64,000 nt of DNA from Halosegnis longus (GCF_009663395.1 NZ_QKNW01000001.1:1240001-1304000), one strand, 5' to 3'; shown: positions 8,293 to 16,986, numbered from the stretch's first letter. Translations and numbers: made by a program. The notes: a model not told the origin generated them from the letters alone.

Positions 8293-9692
8293 TGTCGGTA
8301 GCACTTCCGCTTCAGGCTGGCATCGAAGCCATCTCGTCGGGCGTGAACTACGTGTGGATTCTCGTAGTGTGTTTCCTGATCTTCTTCATGCAGCCGGGGT
8401 TCGCGCTGCTTGAGGCAGGACAGGTGCGTGCGAAGAACGTGGGCAACGTCCTGATGAAGAACATGACCGACTGGGTGGTCGGCGTGCTCGTGTTCTTCCT
8501 CTTCGGGGCGGCCTTCTCGGCGATGATCGGACAGCTGACCACGCCGGGGCTGGCATTCGACCCCGCAGGGGCGTTCGGCTACATCACCGACCCCGGGACG
8601 ACCGGCTGGATTGACTGGTTCTTCGGCGCGGTGTTCGCGATGACCGCGGCGACGATCGTCTCCGGTGCCGTGGCAGAACGCATGAACTTCACCGCCTACG
8701 TCTTCGTCGCCGTGGCGATGACGGCGGTCATCTACCCCGCGATGCCGGGCATCGCGTGGGGCGGCACGGGGCTACTCTCGTCGAACGGCTTCATCGGTGA
8801 CGCACTCGGCGTCGGCTACTTCGACTTCGCCGGTGCGACGGTCGTCCACATGTGCGGTGGCCTTGCAGGACTCGTCGGTGCGAAGATGGTCGGTGCACGC
8901 GCCGGCCGCTTCGACAGCAACGGGGACAGTCAGGCCATTCCGGGCCACTCGATGCTGCTTGCCGTGCTCGGGACGCTGTTCCTCGCGTTCGGCTGGTACG
9001 GCTTCAACGTCGGCACGCAGGCGACCGTCCTCACCGCGGAAGGTGAGTTCATGGGCGCTGCGCTCGGCCGTGTCGTGCTCAACACCACCCTCGGAATGGG
9101 TGCAGGCGGCGTCGCTGCGATGGTCGTCTCTGCCGCGTGGCAGGGGAAGCCGGACCCGCTGTGGACCGCAAACGGACTGCTCGCCGGCCTCGTCGCCGTG
9201 ACCGGTGCCGTCCCCCACGTCACGTGGTGGGGTGGTATCCTGCTGGGTCTCATCACCGGCGCGCTCGTCCTCCCGACCTTCCGCTGGGTCGTCGACTCGC
9301 TGAAGATTGACGACGTGTGTGGTGTGTTCGTCGTCCACGGGAGTTCCGGTGCCATCGGCACCATCCTCATCCCGGTCTTCGCCGCCCCCGGCGTGCTCTC
9401 TGCCGGCGTCGGCACCCACCTCGCGATGCAGGTCATCGGTGTCGCCGTCATCGGCATCTGGACCGTGCTCGCGTCCATCGTGGTCTTCGGCATCGCCGAC
9501 GCGCTGTTCGGACTGCGCGTCTCCGACGCCGAAGAGGAGGAAGGACTCGACAGCTCCGAACACGGTATCTCGGCGTACCCCGAGTTCGTTGGCGACAGCG
9601 GTGCCGGCAGCCCTAGTAGCGCAGTTTCGGTCGACGGCGGCCGCGTGGAGACGGACGGCGGTGTCGAAACAGACGGAGGTGACAACGAATGA
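8292..9692 (+). CDS. amt1: Ammonium transporter (Amt/MEP family)
   Basis: A 466-residue membrane channel for ammonium uptake with about eleven helices. Family marks: [20 protein letters not shown], the pore histidines in [18 protein letters not shown] and [13 protein letters not shown], and [13 protein letters not shown]. The cytosolic C-terminal tail [14 protein letters not shown] is the conserved Amt regulatory region, followed by a glycine/aspartate-rich extension. The stop overlaps the glnK1 ATG (ATGA), so the two are coupled. Start ATG 8292 is fixed by overlap with the upstream ORF stop. Confidence 0.96.
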   Translation: MSVALPLQAGIEAISSGVNYVWILVVCFLIFFMQPGFALLEAGQVRAKNVGNVLMKNMTDWVVGVLVFFLFGAAFSAMIGQLTTPGLAFDPAGAFGYITDPGTTGWIDWFFGAVFAMTAATIVSGAVAERMNFTAYVFVAVAMTAVIYPAMPGIAWGGTGLLSSNGFIGDALGVGYFDFAGATVVHMCGGLAGLVGAKMVGARAGRFDSNGDSQAIPGHSMLLAVLGTLFLAFGWYGFNVGTQATVLTAEGEFMGAALGRVVLNTTLGMGAGGVAAMVVSAAWQGKPDPLWTANGLLAGLVAVTGAVPHVTWWGGILLGLITGALVLPTFRWVVDSLKIDDVCGVFVVHGSSGAIGTILIPVFAAPGVLSAGVGTHLAMQVIGVAVIGIWTVLASIVVFGIADALFGLRVSDAEEEEGLDSSEHGISAYPEFVGDSGAGSPSSAVSVDGGRVETDGGVETDGGDNE

Positions 9693-10036
9693 GCGATATC
9701 AAACTCGTAATGGCGTACATTCGACCCGACAAGCTGAGTGACGTGAAAGAAGGACTCGCCGAGGTCGGCGCACCGTCGCTGACGGTGACGAACGTGTCGG
9801 GTCGCGGCTCGCAGCCGGCGAAGACGGGCCAGTGGCGCGGCGAGGAGTACTCCGTCGACCTCCACCAGAAGGTGAAGGTGGAGTGTGTCGTCGCCGACAT
9901 CCCCGCCGACGAGGTGGCCGAGGCCATCTGTGCGGCGGCGAAAACCGACGAGAAGGGCGACGGCAAGGTGTTCGTCCTTCCGGTGGACGAGGCGTACCAG
10001 ATTCGCACGGGGAAGACGGGGCCAGAGGCCGTCTGA
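9689..10036 (+). CDS. glnK: Nitrogen regulatory protein P-II
   Basis: A 115-residue P-II protein. The start [18 protein letters not shown]-loop [20 protein letters not shown] with the conserved tyrosine, and C-terminal [21 protein letters not shown] (B and C loops binding ATP/ADP) are all present. P-II trimers plug the Amt pore when nitrogen is plentiful and sense 2-oxoglutarate and nucleotides. The gene is coupled to amt1 by ATGA overlap. Long stretches are base-identical to the P-II part of the amt2 fusion. Confidence 0.96.
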   Translation: MSDIKLVMAYIRPDKLSDVKEGLAEVGAPSLTVTNVSGRGSQPAKTGQWRGEEYSVDLHQKVKVECVVADIPADEVAEAICAAAKTDEKGDGKVFVLPVDEAYQIRTGKTGPEAV

Positions 10037-10038
10037 CC

Positions 10039-10422
10039 GTGTCGGAGCCGTCTCCCCGGTCCGAGACCGACCCGGTCGGCCGGGCCGCTATCGACGGGGC
10101 GAGACGGGCTGAACGCGCGGGCTACGTCGAGGGATACGCCCCGCTCATCGACTTCGATGCGCTCGACGCCCGGACGGTCGTCGTCCGGCTGCAGGTCGCC
10201 CCGACCGCGCTCGACGGCGTCGTCGAGACGCTCGCCGACCACGCGGTCACGGTCTTCGAGACCACCGGCCGGCTGAACGTCTTCGCAATCTGTCGGTTCC
10301 CGACCGACGACCGCCGCGACGCGTTCCTCGCGACGCTGGCCGGCGACGACTGCGTGCGCGACGTACAGACGAACCCGGCGCTGCGGACGGTCGTCGAGGG
10401 GGACGCGACCAGTCTGCTGTAG
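10039..10422 (+). CDS. Lrp/AsnC-type ligand-binding (RAM) domain protein with degenerate HTH
   Basis: GTG 10039 starts two bases after the glnK1 stop. The 127-residue product reads ...AERAGYVEGYAPLIDFDALD, which aligns with the end of an AsnC recognition helix and linker. A complete RAM domain follows: VVVRLQVAPTALDGVVETLA, VTVFETTGRLNVFAICRFP and DCVRDVQTNPALRTVVEG. The first helices of the usual winged-helix DNA-binding domain are missing. Operon position suggests it senses an amino acid such as glutamine for nitrogen control; that is inference. Confidence 0.75.
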   Translation: MSEPSPRSETDPVGRAAIDGARRAERAGYVEGYAPLIDFDALDARTVVVRLQVAPTALDGVVETLADHAVTVFETTGRLNVFAICRFPTDDRRDAFLATLAGDDCVRDVQTNPALRTVVEGDATSLL

Positions 10423-10486
10423 TCGCGGCAACAATTGACGCGCGCACCCCTCTCGATCGAGGGACGCAGTCGTTTTTCGGTGTACG

Positions 10487-10572
10487 TTCGTCCAGAACGA
10501 GTGGCCAGAACTCCTGATTTCTGGGTACTCAACGACCTTAAACACGTAATGTTCTACCGTATTCTGGACGAC
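10487..10572 (+). promoter_or_regulatory. CGTCCAGAA-type motif array upstream of amt2 (putative operator)
   Basis: Sites TTCGTCCAGAACGA (10487-10500), GGCCAGAAC (10503-10511) and, inverted, ATTCTGGACGAC (10561-10572). The first and last form an inverted pair about 70 nt apart, 80-160 nt before the amt2 upstream ORF. The same words occur three times before amt1. A shared nitrogen-responsive operator is the simplest reading. Confidence 0.5.
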
Positions 10573-10615
10573 CGTTCGCGAGCAGTCGAAAAACCGTGCG
10601 GTTGTCTACCACACG

Positions 10616-10623
10616 CTTATGTA
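10616..10623 (+). promoter_or_regulatory. TATA-like box of amt2
   Basis: CTTATGTA lies about 34 nt before the ATG (10650) of the short upstream ORF, mirroring the amt1 promoter geometry. It is a weaker match to the haloarchaeal TATA consensus than the amt1 box. Confidence 0.45.
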
Positions 10624-10649
10624 GCTCTCTTCCATCACGGCCGGACGAG

Positions 10650-10721
10650 ATGCACGGGACAATCGTTGCAGAATCGAGTCGAAATTCGGACAATCACGAA
10701 CCGTTCGGGGGATGGGTATGA
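10650..10721 (+). CDS. 23-residue upstream ORF coupled to amt2
   Basis: ATG 10650 opens a frame [10 protein letters not shown]...PFGGWV. Its TGA (10719-10721) overlaps ATG 10718-10720 of amt2 as ATGA. It has the same length, position relative to TATA and stop/start overlap as the ORF before amt1, but a different peptide. This favours a role for the act of translation rather than the peptide. Not experimentally known. Confidence 0.5.
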   Translation: MHGTIVAESSRNSDNHEPFGGWV

Positions 10722-12406
10722 CTGCGCTGGCCCAGGCGTCGCTCGACCCCGGTGCGGTGGTGAACGCCGTCAACGCCGTCTGGGTGCTCACCGTCACCTT
10801 CCTCATCTTCTTCATGCACGCCGGCTTTGCGATGCTCGAAGCGGGGCAGGTCCGCTCGAAGAACGTCGCGAACCAGCTCACGAAGAACATGCTCACGTGG
10901 AGTGTCGGTGTCACCGTCTTCTTCATCCTCGGCGTCACGGTCTCGGAGGTCGTCGCCGGTCTCACCGGCGGTCCCTCGTTCACCCTGTTTTCGGTGTTCG
11001 ACGCCTCCAACGCCGTCGCCGACGGGAGCGGCTGGGTGAACTGGCTCTTCGGTGCGGTGTTCGCGATGACCGCGGCGACAATCGTCTCGGGGGCCGTCGC
11101 CGGCCGCATGAAGCTCCGCGCGTACGTCACCTACACCATCACCCTCGCGGCCGTCATCTACCCCGTCGTCCTCGGCTTCACGTGGGGTGAAGGGTTCCTC
11201 TACCAGCTCGGCTTCACCGACTTCGCCGGCGGGATGATCGTCCACGGGATGGGCGGACTCGCCGGGCTGACCGCGGCGTACATCGTCGGGCCGCGGCTCG
11301 ACCGCTACAACACCGACGGCTCCGTGAACGTGATTCCGGGCCACTCGGTCAGCTTCGCCGTGCTCGGCACGCTGATTCTCGCCTTCGGCTGGTACGGCTT
11401 CAACGTCGGCACGGCAGCGACCCCGCTCGCCGGTGACGGTGCCGCGCTGGGTGCCTTCGCCGGTGTCGGCCGCGTCGCGCTCACCACCACGCTCGGGATG
11501 GCCGCCGGCGCGATGGGTGCCGGACTGGTCGCGCTGTACCGCACCGGTAAGGTCGACACGCTGTACGTCGCCAACGGGATGCTCGCCGGGCTGGTCGGCA
11601 TCACCTCGAACACGGACATCATCGTCTGGCCGGCCGCGCTCCTCATCGGCGGGCTGGCCGGCGCACAGCTTCCGATCGTCTTCTCGTTCGTCGAGAAGCG
11701 GCTCAAAATCGACGACGTGTGTGCGGTCTTCCCGGTTCACGGGAGCGCGGGCGTGCTCGGCACGCTGCTCGTCGCCGTCCCCGGGATGACTGTTTCCTCA
11801 GCGACTGTCGACCCCGTCGCACAGGTGACCGGCGTACTCGTCATCGGCGGCTGGACCGTCCTCGCCACGGCGGGCGTCTTCGGCGTGTTCAAGCTGCTGG
11901 GTGAGATTCGCGTCTCCCGCGAGCACGAACTCGAAGGGCTCGACATCTCCGAACACGGCGTCGACACCTACCCCGAGTTCGGCAAGCCCGAGACGGTCGC
12001 CGACGGCGGCTGGGTCGAGTCGAACGGCGTCGTCCGCCCCGACGGCGGCAATCCGAACGACGGCGGTATCAAGCTCGTCATGGGGTTCATCCGCCCGGAC
12101 AAGCTGAGCGACGTGAAGCAGGGGCTCGCCGAGGTCGGCGCGCCCTCGATTACCGTCACGAACGTGTCGGGCCGCGGCTCGCAGCCGGCGAAGACGGGCC
12201 AGTGGCGCGGCGAGGAGTACACGGTCGACCTCCACCAGAAGGTGAAGGTGGAGTGTGTCGTCGCCGATACTCCCGCCGACGAGGTGGCGGCGGCTATCTC
12301 CGATGCGGCCCACACCGGCGAGAAGGGCGACGGCAAGGTGTTCATCCTTCCCGTCGAGGGTGCCCACCAGATTCGCACGGGGAAGACCGGCACCGACGCG
12401 GTCTGA
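10718..12406 (+). CDS. amt2: Ammonium transporter fused to a C-terminal P-II (GlnK) domain
   Basis: About 562 residues. Residues 1 to about 430 are an Amt channel with [20 protein letters not shown], pore histidines in [14 protein letters not shown] and [13 protein letters not shown], and the tail [15 protein letters not shown]. After a glycine/aspartate-rich linker, a full P-II domain starts near residue 450 ([15 protein letters not shown]) with T-loop [20 protein letters not shown] and C-terminus [11 protein letters not shown]. There is no stop or frameshift between the parts. ATG 10718 is preferred because it overlaps the upstream ORF stop; ATG 10712 is six bases earlier. The channel would carry its own gate; trimer stoichiometry of one P-II per subunit fits. 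Confidence 0.95.
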   Translation: MTALAQASLDPGAVVNAVNAVWVLTVTFLIFFMHAGFAMLEAGQVRSKNVANQLTKNMLTWSVGVTVFFILGVTVSEVVAGLTGGPSFTLFSVFDASNAVADGSGWVNWLFGAVFAMTAATIVSGAVAGRMKLRAYVTYTITLAAVIYPVVLGFTWGEGFLYQLGFTDFAGGMIVHGMGGLAGLTAAYIVGPRLDRYNTDGSVNVIPGHSVSFAVLGTLILAFGWYGFNVGTAATPLAGDGAALGAFAGVGRVALTTTLGMAAGAMGAGLVALYRTGKVDTLYVANGMLAGLVGITSNTDIIVWPAALLIGGLAGAQLPIVFSFVEKRLKIDDVCAVFPVHGSAGVLGTLLVAVPGMTVSSATVDPVAQVTGVLVIGGWTVLATAGVFGVFKLLGEIRVSREHELEGLDISEHGVDTYPEFGKPETVADGGWVESNGVVRPDGGNPNDGGIKLVMGFIRPDKLSDVKQGLAEVGAPSITVTNVSGRGSQPAKTGQWRGEEYTVDLHQKVKVECVVADTPADEVAAAISDAAHTGEKGDGKVFILPVEGAHQIRTGKTGTDAV

Positions 12407-12449
12407 GGCCGCCGGTACACTTTTCGAGCGTCCGTCGCTGTCGGCGCGT

Positions 12450-13106
12450 GTGACTCTCCTCCTCGTGCTCGGCGGACTCTGTCTTTGTTTTCTCGGCTTC
12501 GAGGGGATGAGCCGACTGCTTGACGCGGTCGGTGCCGAGAGCGACCGCGCCACACACCTCGGCAAGTGGGTCGTTCTGCTCGCGCTCGTCGCGTGGGTCC
12601 TCGGCGTCGAACAGCGCACGCTCGCGAGCATCGGCTGGCGACTCGCCGGCACGCCCGTCGAGTCGGTCTGGTGGGCGCTCGGAACGACGGTCGCGCTGCT
12701 CGCCGCGAACGTCGTGTTCGAACCGCTGTGGGCCCGACTCCCCGGCGAGCGCGCGATGGAGACCGGAATCGCCGAGTTCGCCGGCCTTTCGGTGGGTGAG
12801 AAGGTGTTCGTCTCGGTGACGGCGGGCGTGACGGAGGAACCCCCGTTCCGCGGCTACCCAATCGAGCGCATCGGCGAACTGACCGGCTTCCCGATTCTCG
12901 GCGCGGTCGTCGGTGGCGTCGCCTTCCTCGCGGGCCACGTCGGCGAGGTGTGGAGTCCGGCCGCTGCCGCCCGGATGGCCCAGCCGACTATCATCCTCAC
13001 CGCCGTCTATCTCGCCACGGGGTCGCTTCCGGTCGTGATGGCCGCCCACGCGCTCAACGACACGGTCGGCCTGCTGTTGGCCGAACGCTACGTCGACGCG
13101 GGCTGA
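12450..13106 (+). CDS. CPBP family intramembrane metalloprotease (CAAX/Abi type)
   Basis: GTG 12450 gives 218 residues with several membrane helices. The CPBP motifs are visible: GVTEEPPFRGYPIERIG (paired glutamates and arginine), FLAGHVGEVW (metal histidine) and MAAHALNDTVGLLL. Family members cleave membrane substrates such as prenylated proteins or bacteriocins; the substrate here is unknown. It starts 43 bases after amt2, ends 39 bases before pyrE, and may be co-transcribed. Confidence 0.85.
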   Translation: MTLLLVLGGLCLCFLGFEGMSRLLDAVGAESDRATHLGKWVVLLALVAWVLGVEQRTLASIGWRLAGTPVESVWWALGTTVALLAANVVFEPLWARLPGERAMETGIAEFAGLSVGEKVFVSVTAGVTEEPPFRGYPIERIGELTGFPILGAVVGGVAFLAGHVGEVWSPAAAARMAQPTIILTAVYLATGSLPVVMAAHALNDTVGLLLAERYVDAG

Positions 13107-13145
13107 AGCCGGCGCGCTTTTCTCCCGGTGCTCGCATACTCGGGT

Positions 13146-13664
13146 ATGACCGACGACCTCATCGCGGCGCTGCGAGCCGCCGACGCCGTCCAGTACGGCG
13201 AGTTCGAACTCTCACACGGCGGCACCTCGGAGTACTACGTCGACAAGTACCTCTTCGAGACGGACCCTCACTGTCTGCGGCTCATCGCGGAGGCGTTCGC
13301 CGAGCGACTCGACGGGACGCGCCTCGCCGGCGTCGCGCTCGGTGCGGTCCCGCTCGTCGCCGCCACCAGCGTCGAGACCGACACCCCGTACGTCATCGTC
13401 CGCAAGAAGGCCAAGGAGTACGGCACCGGGAACCAAATCGAAGGCCGCTTCGAGGACGGTGAGGAGGTCGTCGTCCTCGAAGATATCGCGACGACCGGCC
13501 AATCCGCCGTCGATGCAGTCGAGGCCCTGCGGGATGCCGGCGCGGTCGTGAATCGCGTGCTCGTGGTCGTCGATAGGGAGGAAGGCGGCCGCGAGAACCT
13601 GGCCGAGCACGACGTTGAGATGGAGGCGCTCGTCACCGCCTCGGAGTTGCTCGAAGATCGATAG
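13146..13664 (+). CDS. pyrE: Orotate phosphoribosyltransferase
   Basis: A 172-residue type I phosphoribosyltransferase of pyrimidine synthesis (orotate + PRPP to OMP). The PRPP loop [20 protein letters not shown] and the core [21 protein letters not shown] are clear, as is the N-terminal [20 protein letters not shown]. Start ATG 13146 ([10 protein letters not shown]) matches homologues; an upstream in-frame GTG at 13128 is less likely. Confidence 0.95.
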   Translation: MTDDLIAALRAADAVQYGEFELSHGGTSEYYVDKYLFETDPHCLRLIAEAFAERLDGTRLAGVALGAVPLVAATSVETDTPYVIVRKKAKEYGTGNQIEGRFEDGEEVVVLEDIATTGQSAVDAVEALRDAGAVVNRVLVVVDREEGGRENLAEHDVEMEALVTASELLEDR

Positions 13665-13744
13665 GCTGGCTCTGTTTCTGTTTGTTTTGGACGTTTGACC
13701 GGAGGAGCTGTTTTTGATTGGTGTTCCGTTGTCTGCTCTGCGTT

Positions 13745-13802
13745 CGACACCACCGCGACCACGCTCGTTGCTTGGCTTCGGGGAAACAGCCCCGCGACCG
13801 CA
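13745..13802 (-). repeat. Dispersed intergenic repeat, copy C (inverted)
   Basis: On the minus strand this reads ...GCTGTTTCCCCGAAGCC AAGCAACGAGCGTGGTCGC..., matching copies at 27028-27091, 27092-27140 and 59681-59734. It faces copy D (13828-13891) as an inverted pair. The 13665-13938 gap holds nothing else recognisable. Confidence 0.6.
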
Positions 13803-13827
13803 CCCTGGGGAGGCTCGTGGTGCTGTC

Positions 13828-13891
13828 GCGGTGCTGTCTCCGGGGCTACGCAATCAGGGCGGTGTCGGTGCTGTTGAAGCCGAGCGAAGCA
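13828..13891 (+). repeat. Dispersed intergenic repeat, copy D
   Basis: GCGGTGCTGTCTCCGGGGCT starts a stretch that aligns over about 64 bases with copy A at 27028-27091, including GGTGCTGTTGAAGCCGAGCGAAGCA against the matching end of copy A. It is moderately diverged and has no evident coding capacity. Confidence 0.6.
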
Positions 13892-13938
13892 CCACCCCTC
13901 CCGACAACCCCACGCGCAACTCCGCCAGAACAGCCAGT

Positions 13939-14709
13939 TCAGTTCTCGGGCTCTTCGACCCGGTCCTCGCCGCTGAAGTGCGCCGAGTTGTCCTTCGGCT
14001 CGTAGCCCAACGCCTCCTTGGCGCGCTCCAGCGAGTAGTACTTCCGGTCGTTGTCCGAAATCCCGTACACGATCTCGTACTCGTATTCTGCCTCCAGTGC
14101 ACGCTGGTGGAGGTGGGCACAGTCGCGGTGAGACAGCCACATCGCCTGCCCGCGCTCGTAGTCGATGGGTGGATGCGCCTTCGTCAGATTGCCGATGCGG
14201 ATGTTACAGACCGCCACGCCGTGTTCGTCGTGGTAGTAGCGCCCGAGGGTCTCGCCGGCGACCTTCGAGACGCCGTAGAAGTTCCCGGGACGGGGAAGCT
14301 CAGTCCCGTCGAGTTTGAAGTCGTCGTCCGTCCGGTAGAGGTCGGGCTTGCGCTCGGTCTCGAAGTGGCCGACGGCGTGGTTCGAGGAGGCGTAAACGAG
14401 CCTCTCGACGCCGGCGTCGATGGCCGCGTCGTAGAGGACTTTCGTCCCGTGGATGTTGTTCTGGAGCACCGACTCCCACGGGGCGTCGCGGCGGGGGTCG
14501 CCCGCGAGGTGGACGACGGAGTCGACGCCGGCACAGGCCTCGGCCATCAGCTCGGCGTCGGTCACGTCGCCGACGAAGTACTCCGCGTCCGGCTCCTCGG
14601 CCGGCTGGCTGTGGTACAACAGCGTCCAGTCGTACTCGTCGCCGATACCGTCGAGGATTGCCCCGCCGACGCGCCCACCCGCGCCGGTCAACAGGACGGG
14701 GTCGTTCAT
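13939..14709 (-). CDS. azf: NAD-dependent epimerase/dehydratase, likely NAD glucose-6-phosphate dehydrogenase (Azf type)
   Basis: 256-residue extended SDR. NAD-binding VLLTGAGGRVGGAILDGIG at the N-terminus, VVHLAGDPRRDAPWESVLQN, catalytic YGVSKVAGETLGRYY (YxxxK) and a short substrate domain MWLSHRDCAHLHQRALEA. Length and sequence resemble the haloarchaeal Azf enzyme of the oxidative pentose-phosphate pathway, but uronate dehydrogenase or a sugar epimerase cannot be excluded. Start ATG 14709; in-frame extension to 15471 is antisense to the enoyl-CoA hydratase. Confidence 0.75.
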   Translation of the reverse strand: MNDPVLLTGAGGRVGGAILDGIGDEYDWTLLYHSQPAEEPDAEYFVGDVTDAELMAEACAGVDSVVHLAGDPRRDAPWESVLQNNIHGTKVLYDAAIDAGVERLVYASSNHAVGHFETERKPDLYRTDDDFKLDGTELPRPGNFYGVSKVAGETLGRYYHDEHGVAVCNIRIGNLTKAHPPIDYERGQAMWLSHRDCAHLHQRALEAEYEYEIVYGISDNDRKYYSLERAKEALGYEPKDNSAHFSGEDRVEEPEN

Positions 14710-14802
14710 ACCCGAAGGTGGAGTGACCGAGACAAGAAACGTCCGGTTCGACCGCTCGCCCGGGGAGGATACCCTTATCGGCGCGCCGTCGAATCCACGG
14801 GT

Positions 14803-15540
14803 ATGTCCACCACCGACGGCCCGAACGGACTCGCGACGCTCACGGTCGAGGACGGCGTCGCGGAGCTTCGACTCGACAACCCCGACCGGAAGAACGTCTT
14901 CTCGCCCGGGCTCGGCGAGGATATCATGACACACCTGCTCGCCGTCGAGGACGACGAGTCGGTCGCCGCGCTCGTCCTGACGGCCGCCGGCGACGTGTTC
15001 TGTGCCGGACTCGATTTGGATGTCGTGACGGGTGAAGACGAGGACGCCGTCCACGCGCTGCTCGACCGACTCGACGCCGTCCGGCGCTGGCTGGCGTCGG
15101 CTCCCGTTCCCGTCATCGTCGGGGCGACCGGAGCCGCGCCTGGGGCCGGTGCGGTGCTCATCGCCCACACCGACATCCGCGTGCTCGGCGAGGGGACGCG
15201 GCTCTGGTGGCCCGAGGTCCGACTCGGCCTGCGCGCGTACCACGAGACGGTGAATCTCGCTGCCGCCGTCGGGCTTCCGAAGGCGACCGAACTGATGTTG
15301 CTCGGCGAGGACGCGGCGCTGTCGGCCGACGAGGCCCGACGGCTCGGCTTCGCGAACCGCGTCGTCGACCCCGACGAGGTGGACGCGACGGTGCGGGAGA
15401 TGGCGGCGACGGTCGCAACGCGGGACGCCGCTCACGGCCAGATTCGCGAGTACACGGAGGTACTGCGCCACGCCCGCCGGGAACAGCTGTCGGGCAGCGA
15501 GCAGTTCGCCCGCGAGCGCGCGAGTGAGTTTTCGCCCTGA
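14803..15540 (+). CDS. Enoyl-CoA hydratase/isomerase family protein
   Basis: 245-residue crotonase-fold protein. VAELRLDNPDRKNVFSPGL, ALVLTAAGDVFCAGLDLDVV (oxyanion hole) and TGAAPGAGAVLIAHTDIRV are family segments. The usual glutamate pair of true hydratases is not obvious, so substrate and exact chemistry are open. ATG 14803 has a CCTTATCG box about 30 nt upstream. It is divergent from the SDR gene. Confidence 0.88.
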   Translation: MSTTDGPNGLATLTVEDGVAELRLDNPDRKNVFSPGLGEDIMTHLLAVEDDESVAALVLTAAGDVFCAGLDLDVVTGEDEDAVHALLDRLDAVRRWLASAPVPVIVGATGAAPGAGAVLIAHTDIRVLGEGTRLWWPEVRLGLRAYHETVNLAAAVGLPKATELMLLGEDAALSADEARRLGFANRVVDPDEVDATVREMAATVATRDAAHGQIREYTEVLRHARREQLSGSEQFARERASEFSP

Positions 15541-15578
15541 GCCGGGACGACCAAGACGCCCGCGCCCGTGTGTCGGGT

Positions 15579-15929
15579 ATGGACGCCACCGACGCCGAGA
15601 CCGCCTGCTTCGAAGCCGGCATCAAGTTCGGCACGCTGTACCACCAGTTCGCGGGCACGCCCGTCGCACCCGACTCCACCGAGTCGCTCGAACGCGCGAT
15701 GGAGGAGGCAATCGAGAACCAACCGTTCTGTGAGTCGGTCACCGTCACCATCTACGAGTCACGCGTACGCGAGGCCATCGACCACGTCGAAGACTACACC
15801 GAACTCACCGGCTCCCTGATGGACGTACAGATGCAGATACGGTACGAGGGAATCGACGTGGCGACGGCGATGGAGATGGAGGACGGCTACCCCCGGATGC
15901 GGGTGGTCGACGTGTCAAACAACGACTAA
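15579..15929 (+). CDS. mptD: Archaeal dihydroneopterin aldolase family protein
   Basis: A 116-residue protein starting MDATDAETACFEAGIKFGTL, with HQFAGTPVAP and a C-terminal DVQMQIRYEGIDVATAMEME. It matches the short archaeal MptD family, which cleaves dihydroneopterin in pterin cofactor synthesis and forms tetramers. A GTG nine bases upstream (15570) is an alternative start. It follows the enoyl-CoA hydratase by 38 bases on the same strand. Confidence 0.8.
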   Translation: MDATDAETACFEAGIKFGTLYHQFAGTPVAPDSTESLERAMEEAIENQPFCESVTVTIYESRVREAIDHVEDYTELTGSLMDVQMQIRYEGIDVATAMEMEDGYPRMRVVDVSNND

Positions 15930-15953
15930 GCCGTTTCACGTTGAGTGGCCGAT

Positions 15954-16931
15954 ATGTCACTCAGTATTTTCGACCGGCTGGACGACGCGGTCGCGGCGGC
16001 GCGGTCGCTGCTGCTCCCGTTCGATTCCGGCCGCTGGCTCCGGCTGACGGTGCTTGCCCTGCTCGTCGGCGGCGGCAGCTCCGTCGGCGGGGGTGCAAGC
16101 GCGACCGCCGGAAACGTCCCCGGCTACACCAACGTCCCCGACCAACTCCCCGACGTCGACGTGCTCGTGCTCGTCGCCGCGGTCGTCGGAATACTCCTCC
16201 TGATTGGGCTTGTCGTCGGCTATCTGGCCTGCTGTTTCGAGTTCGCGCTCGTGGACGGACTGGCGACCCGAGAGGTGGCGATACGGGCGAACGTGCGCCG
16301 GTACGCCGGCCAGGCCGCCCGGCTGTTCGGGTTCCGACTCGTCCTCTTCGTGCTCGCCGCCGCGACCGTTCTGCTCCCGGTCGCCGCCATGTTCGACTTC
16401 TCGCTCGACGTTCGGCCGGGTGCGGTCACCGTCCTCGGCGTGCTCGGCATCGTCGCGACGCTGCTCGTCGTGGCTATCGTCGCCGGGACGGTTCATACCC
16501 TGACGACGATGTTCGTCGTCCCGACGATGTACGCGACCGACCGGGGTGTGCTCGCCTGCTGGCGACACCTCTGGAGCGACCTCACCGACCATCCGTTCGA
16601 GACGGTCGGCTTCGTTCTGCTGGCGACGTTTCTGTCGGGGGCGGCGCTGGCGATGGTCGGGACCGTCGCCGGCATCGTCGGACTCGTGGTCGTCGTCCCG
16701 GTCGCGATCGTGAGCATCGCCGCGCTCGGTCTCCTCGGCCCGCTCGGACTGGTGGTCGTCGTGCCGGTCGTCCTGCTGGGTCTCCTCTCGCTCGCCGTCG
16801 TCTCGGCGGCTCTCCGGGTGCCGGTCGTCGTCGGGATGCGCTACTACGCGCTGTTGGTGCTTTCGGACCTCGCCGGCGTCGACCTGCTGGAAGCGACCCG
16901 CGAGGCGACCAACATCGCCGCGCCGCGGTGA
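15954..16931 (+). CDS. Multi-pass membrane protein, haloarchaeal (DUF7544-like)
   Basis: 325 residues starting MSLSIFDRLDDAVAAARSLL. It has a short amphipathic N-terminus (FDSGRWLRLTVLALLVGGGSS) and about six long hydrophobic segments rich in valine and leucine, with a conserved-looking THTLTTMFVVPTMYA-type cytoplasmic loop (VHTLTTMFVVPTMYATDRG). No transport or enzyme motif is visible. The family assignment is by overall look only. Confidence 0.7.
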   Translation: MSLSIFDRLDDAVAAARSLLLPFDSGRWLRLTVLALLVGGGSSVGGGASATAGNVPGYTNVPDQLPDVDVLVLVAAVVGILLLIGLVVGYLACCFEFALVDGLATREVAIRANVRRYAGQAARLFGFRLVLFVLAAATVLLPVAAMFDFSLDVRPGAVTVLGVLGIVATLLVVAIVAGTVHTLTTMFVVPTMYATDRGVLACWRHLWSDLTDHPFETVGFVLLATFLSGAALAMVGTVAGIVGLVVVVPVAIVSIAALGLLGPLGLVVVVPVVLLGLLSLAVVSAALRVPVVVGMRYYALLVLSDLAGVDLLEATREATNIAAPR

Positions 16932-16986
16932 GTTCCACTTTCACTTTCGGGCGCGTTTATATGGTAACGCGTGACAACTGTGGCGT

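Noticed and set aside
13665-13938. Possible short genes between pyrE and the SDR gene
   Set aside because: Open frames there coincide with the inverted dispersed repeat pair and show no start signal or protein-like pattern.
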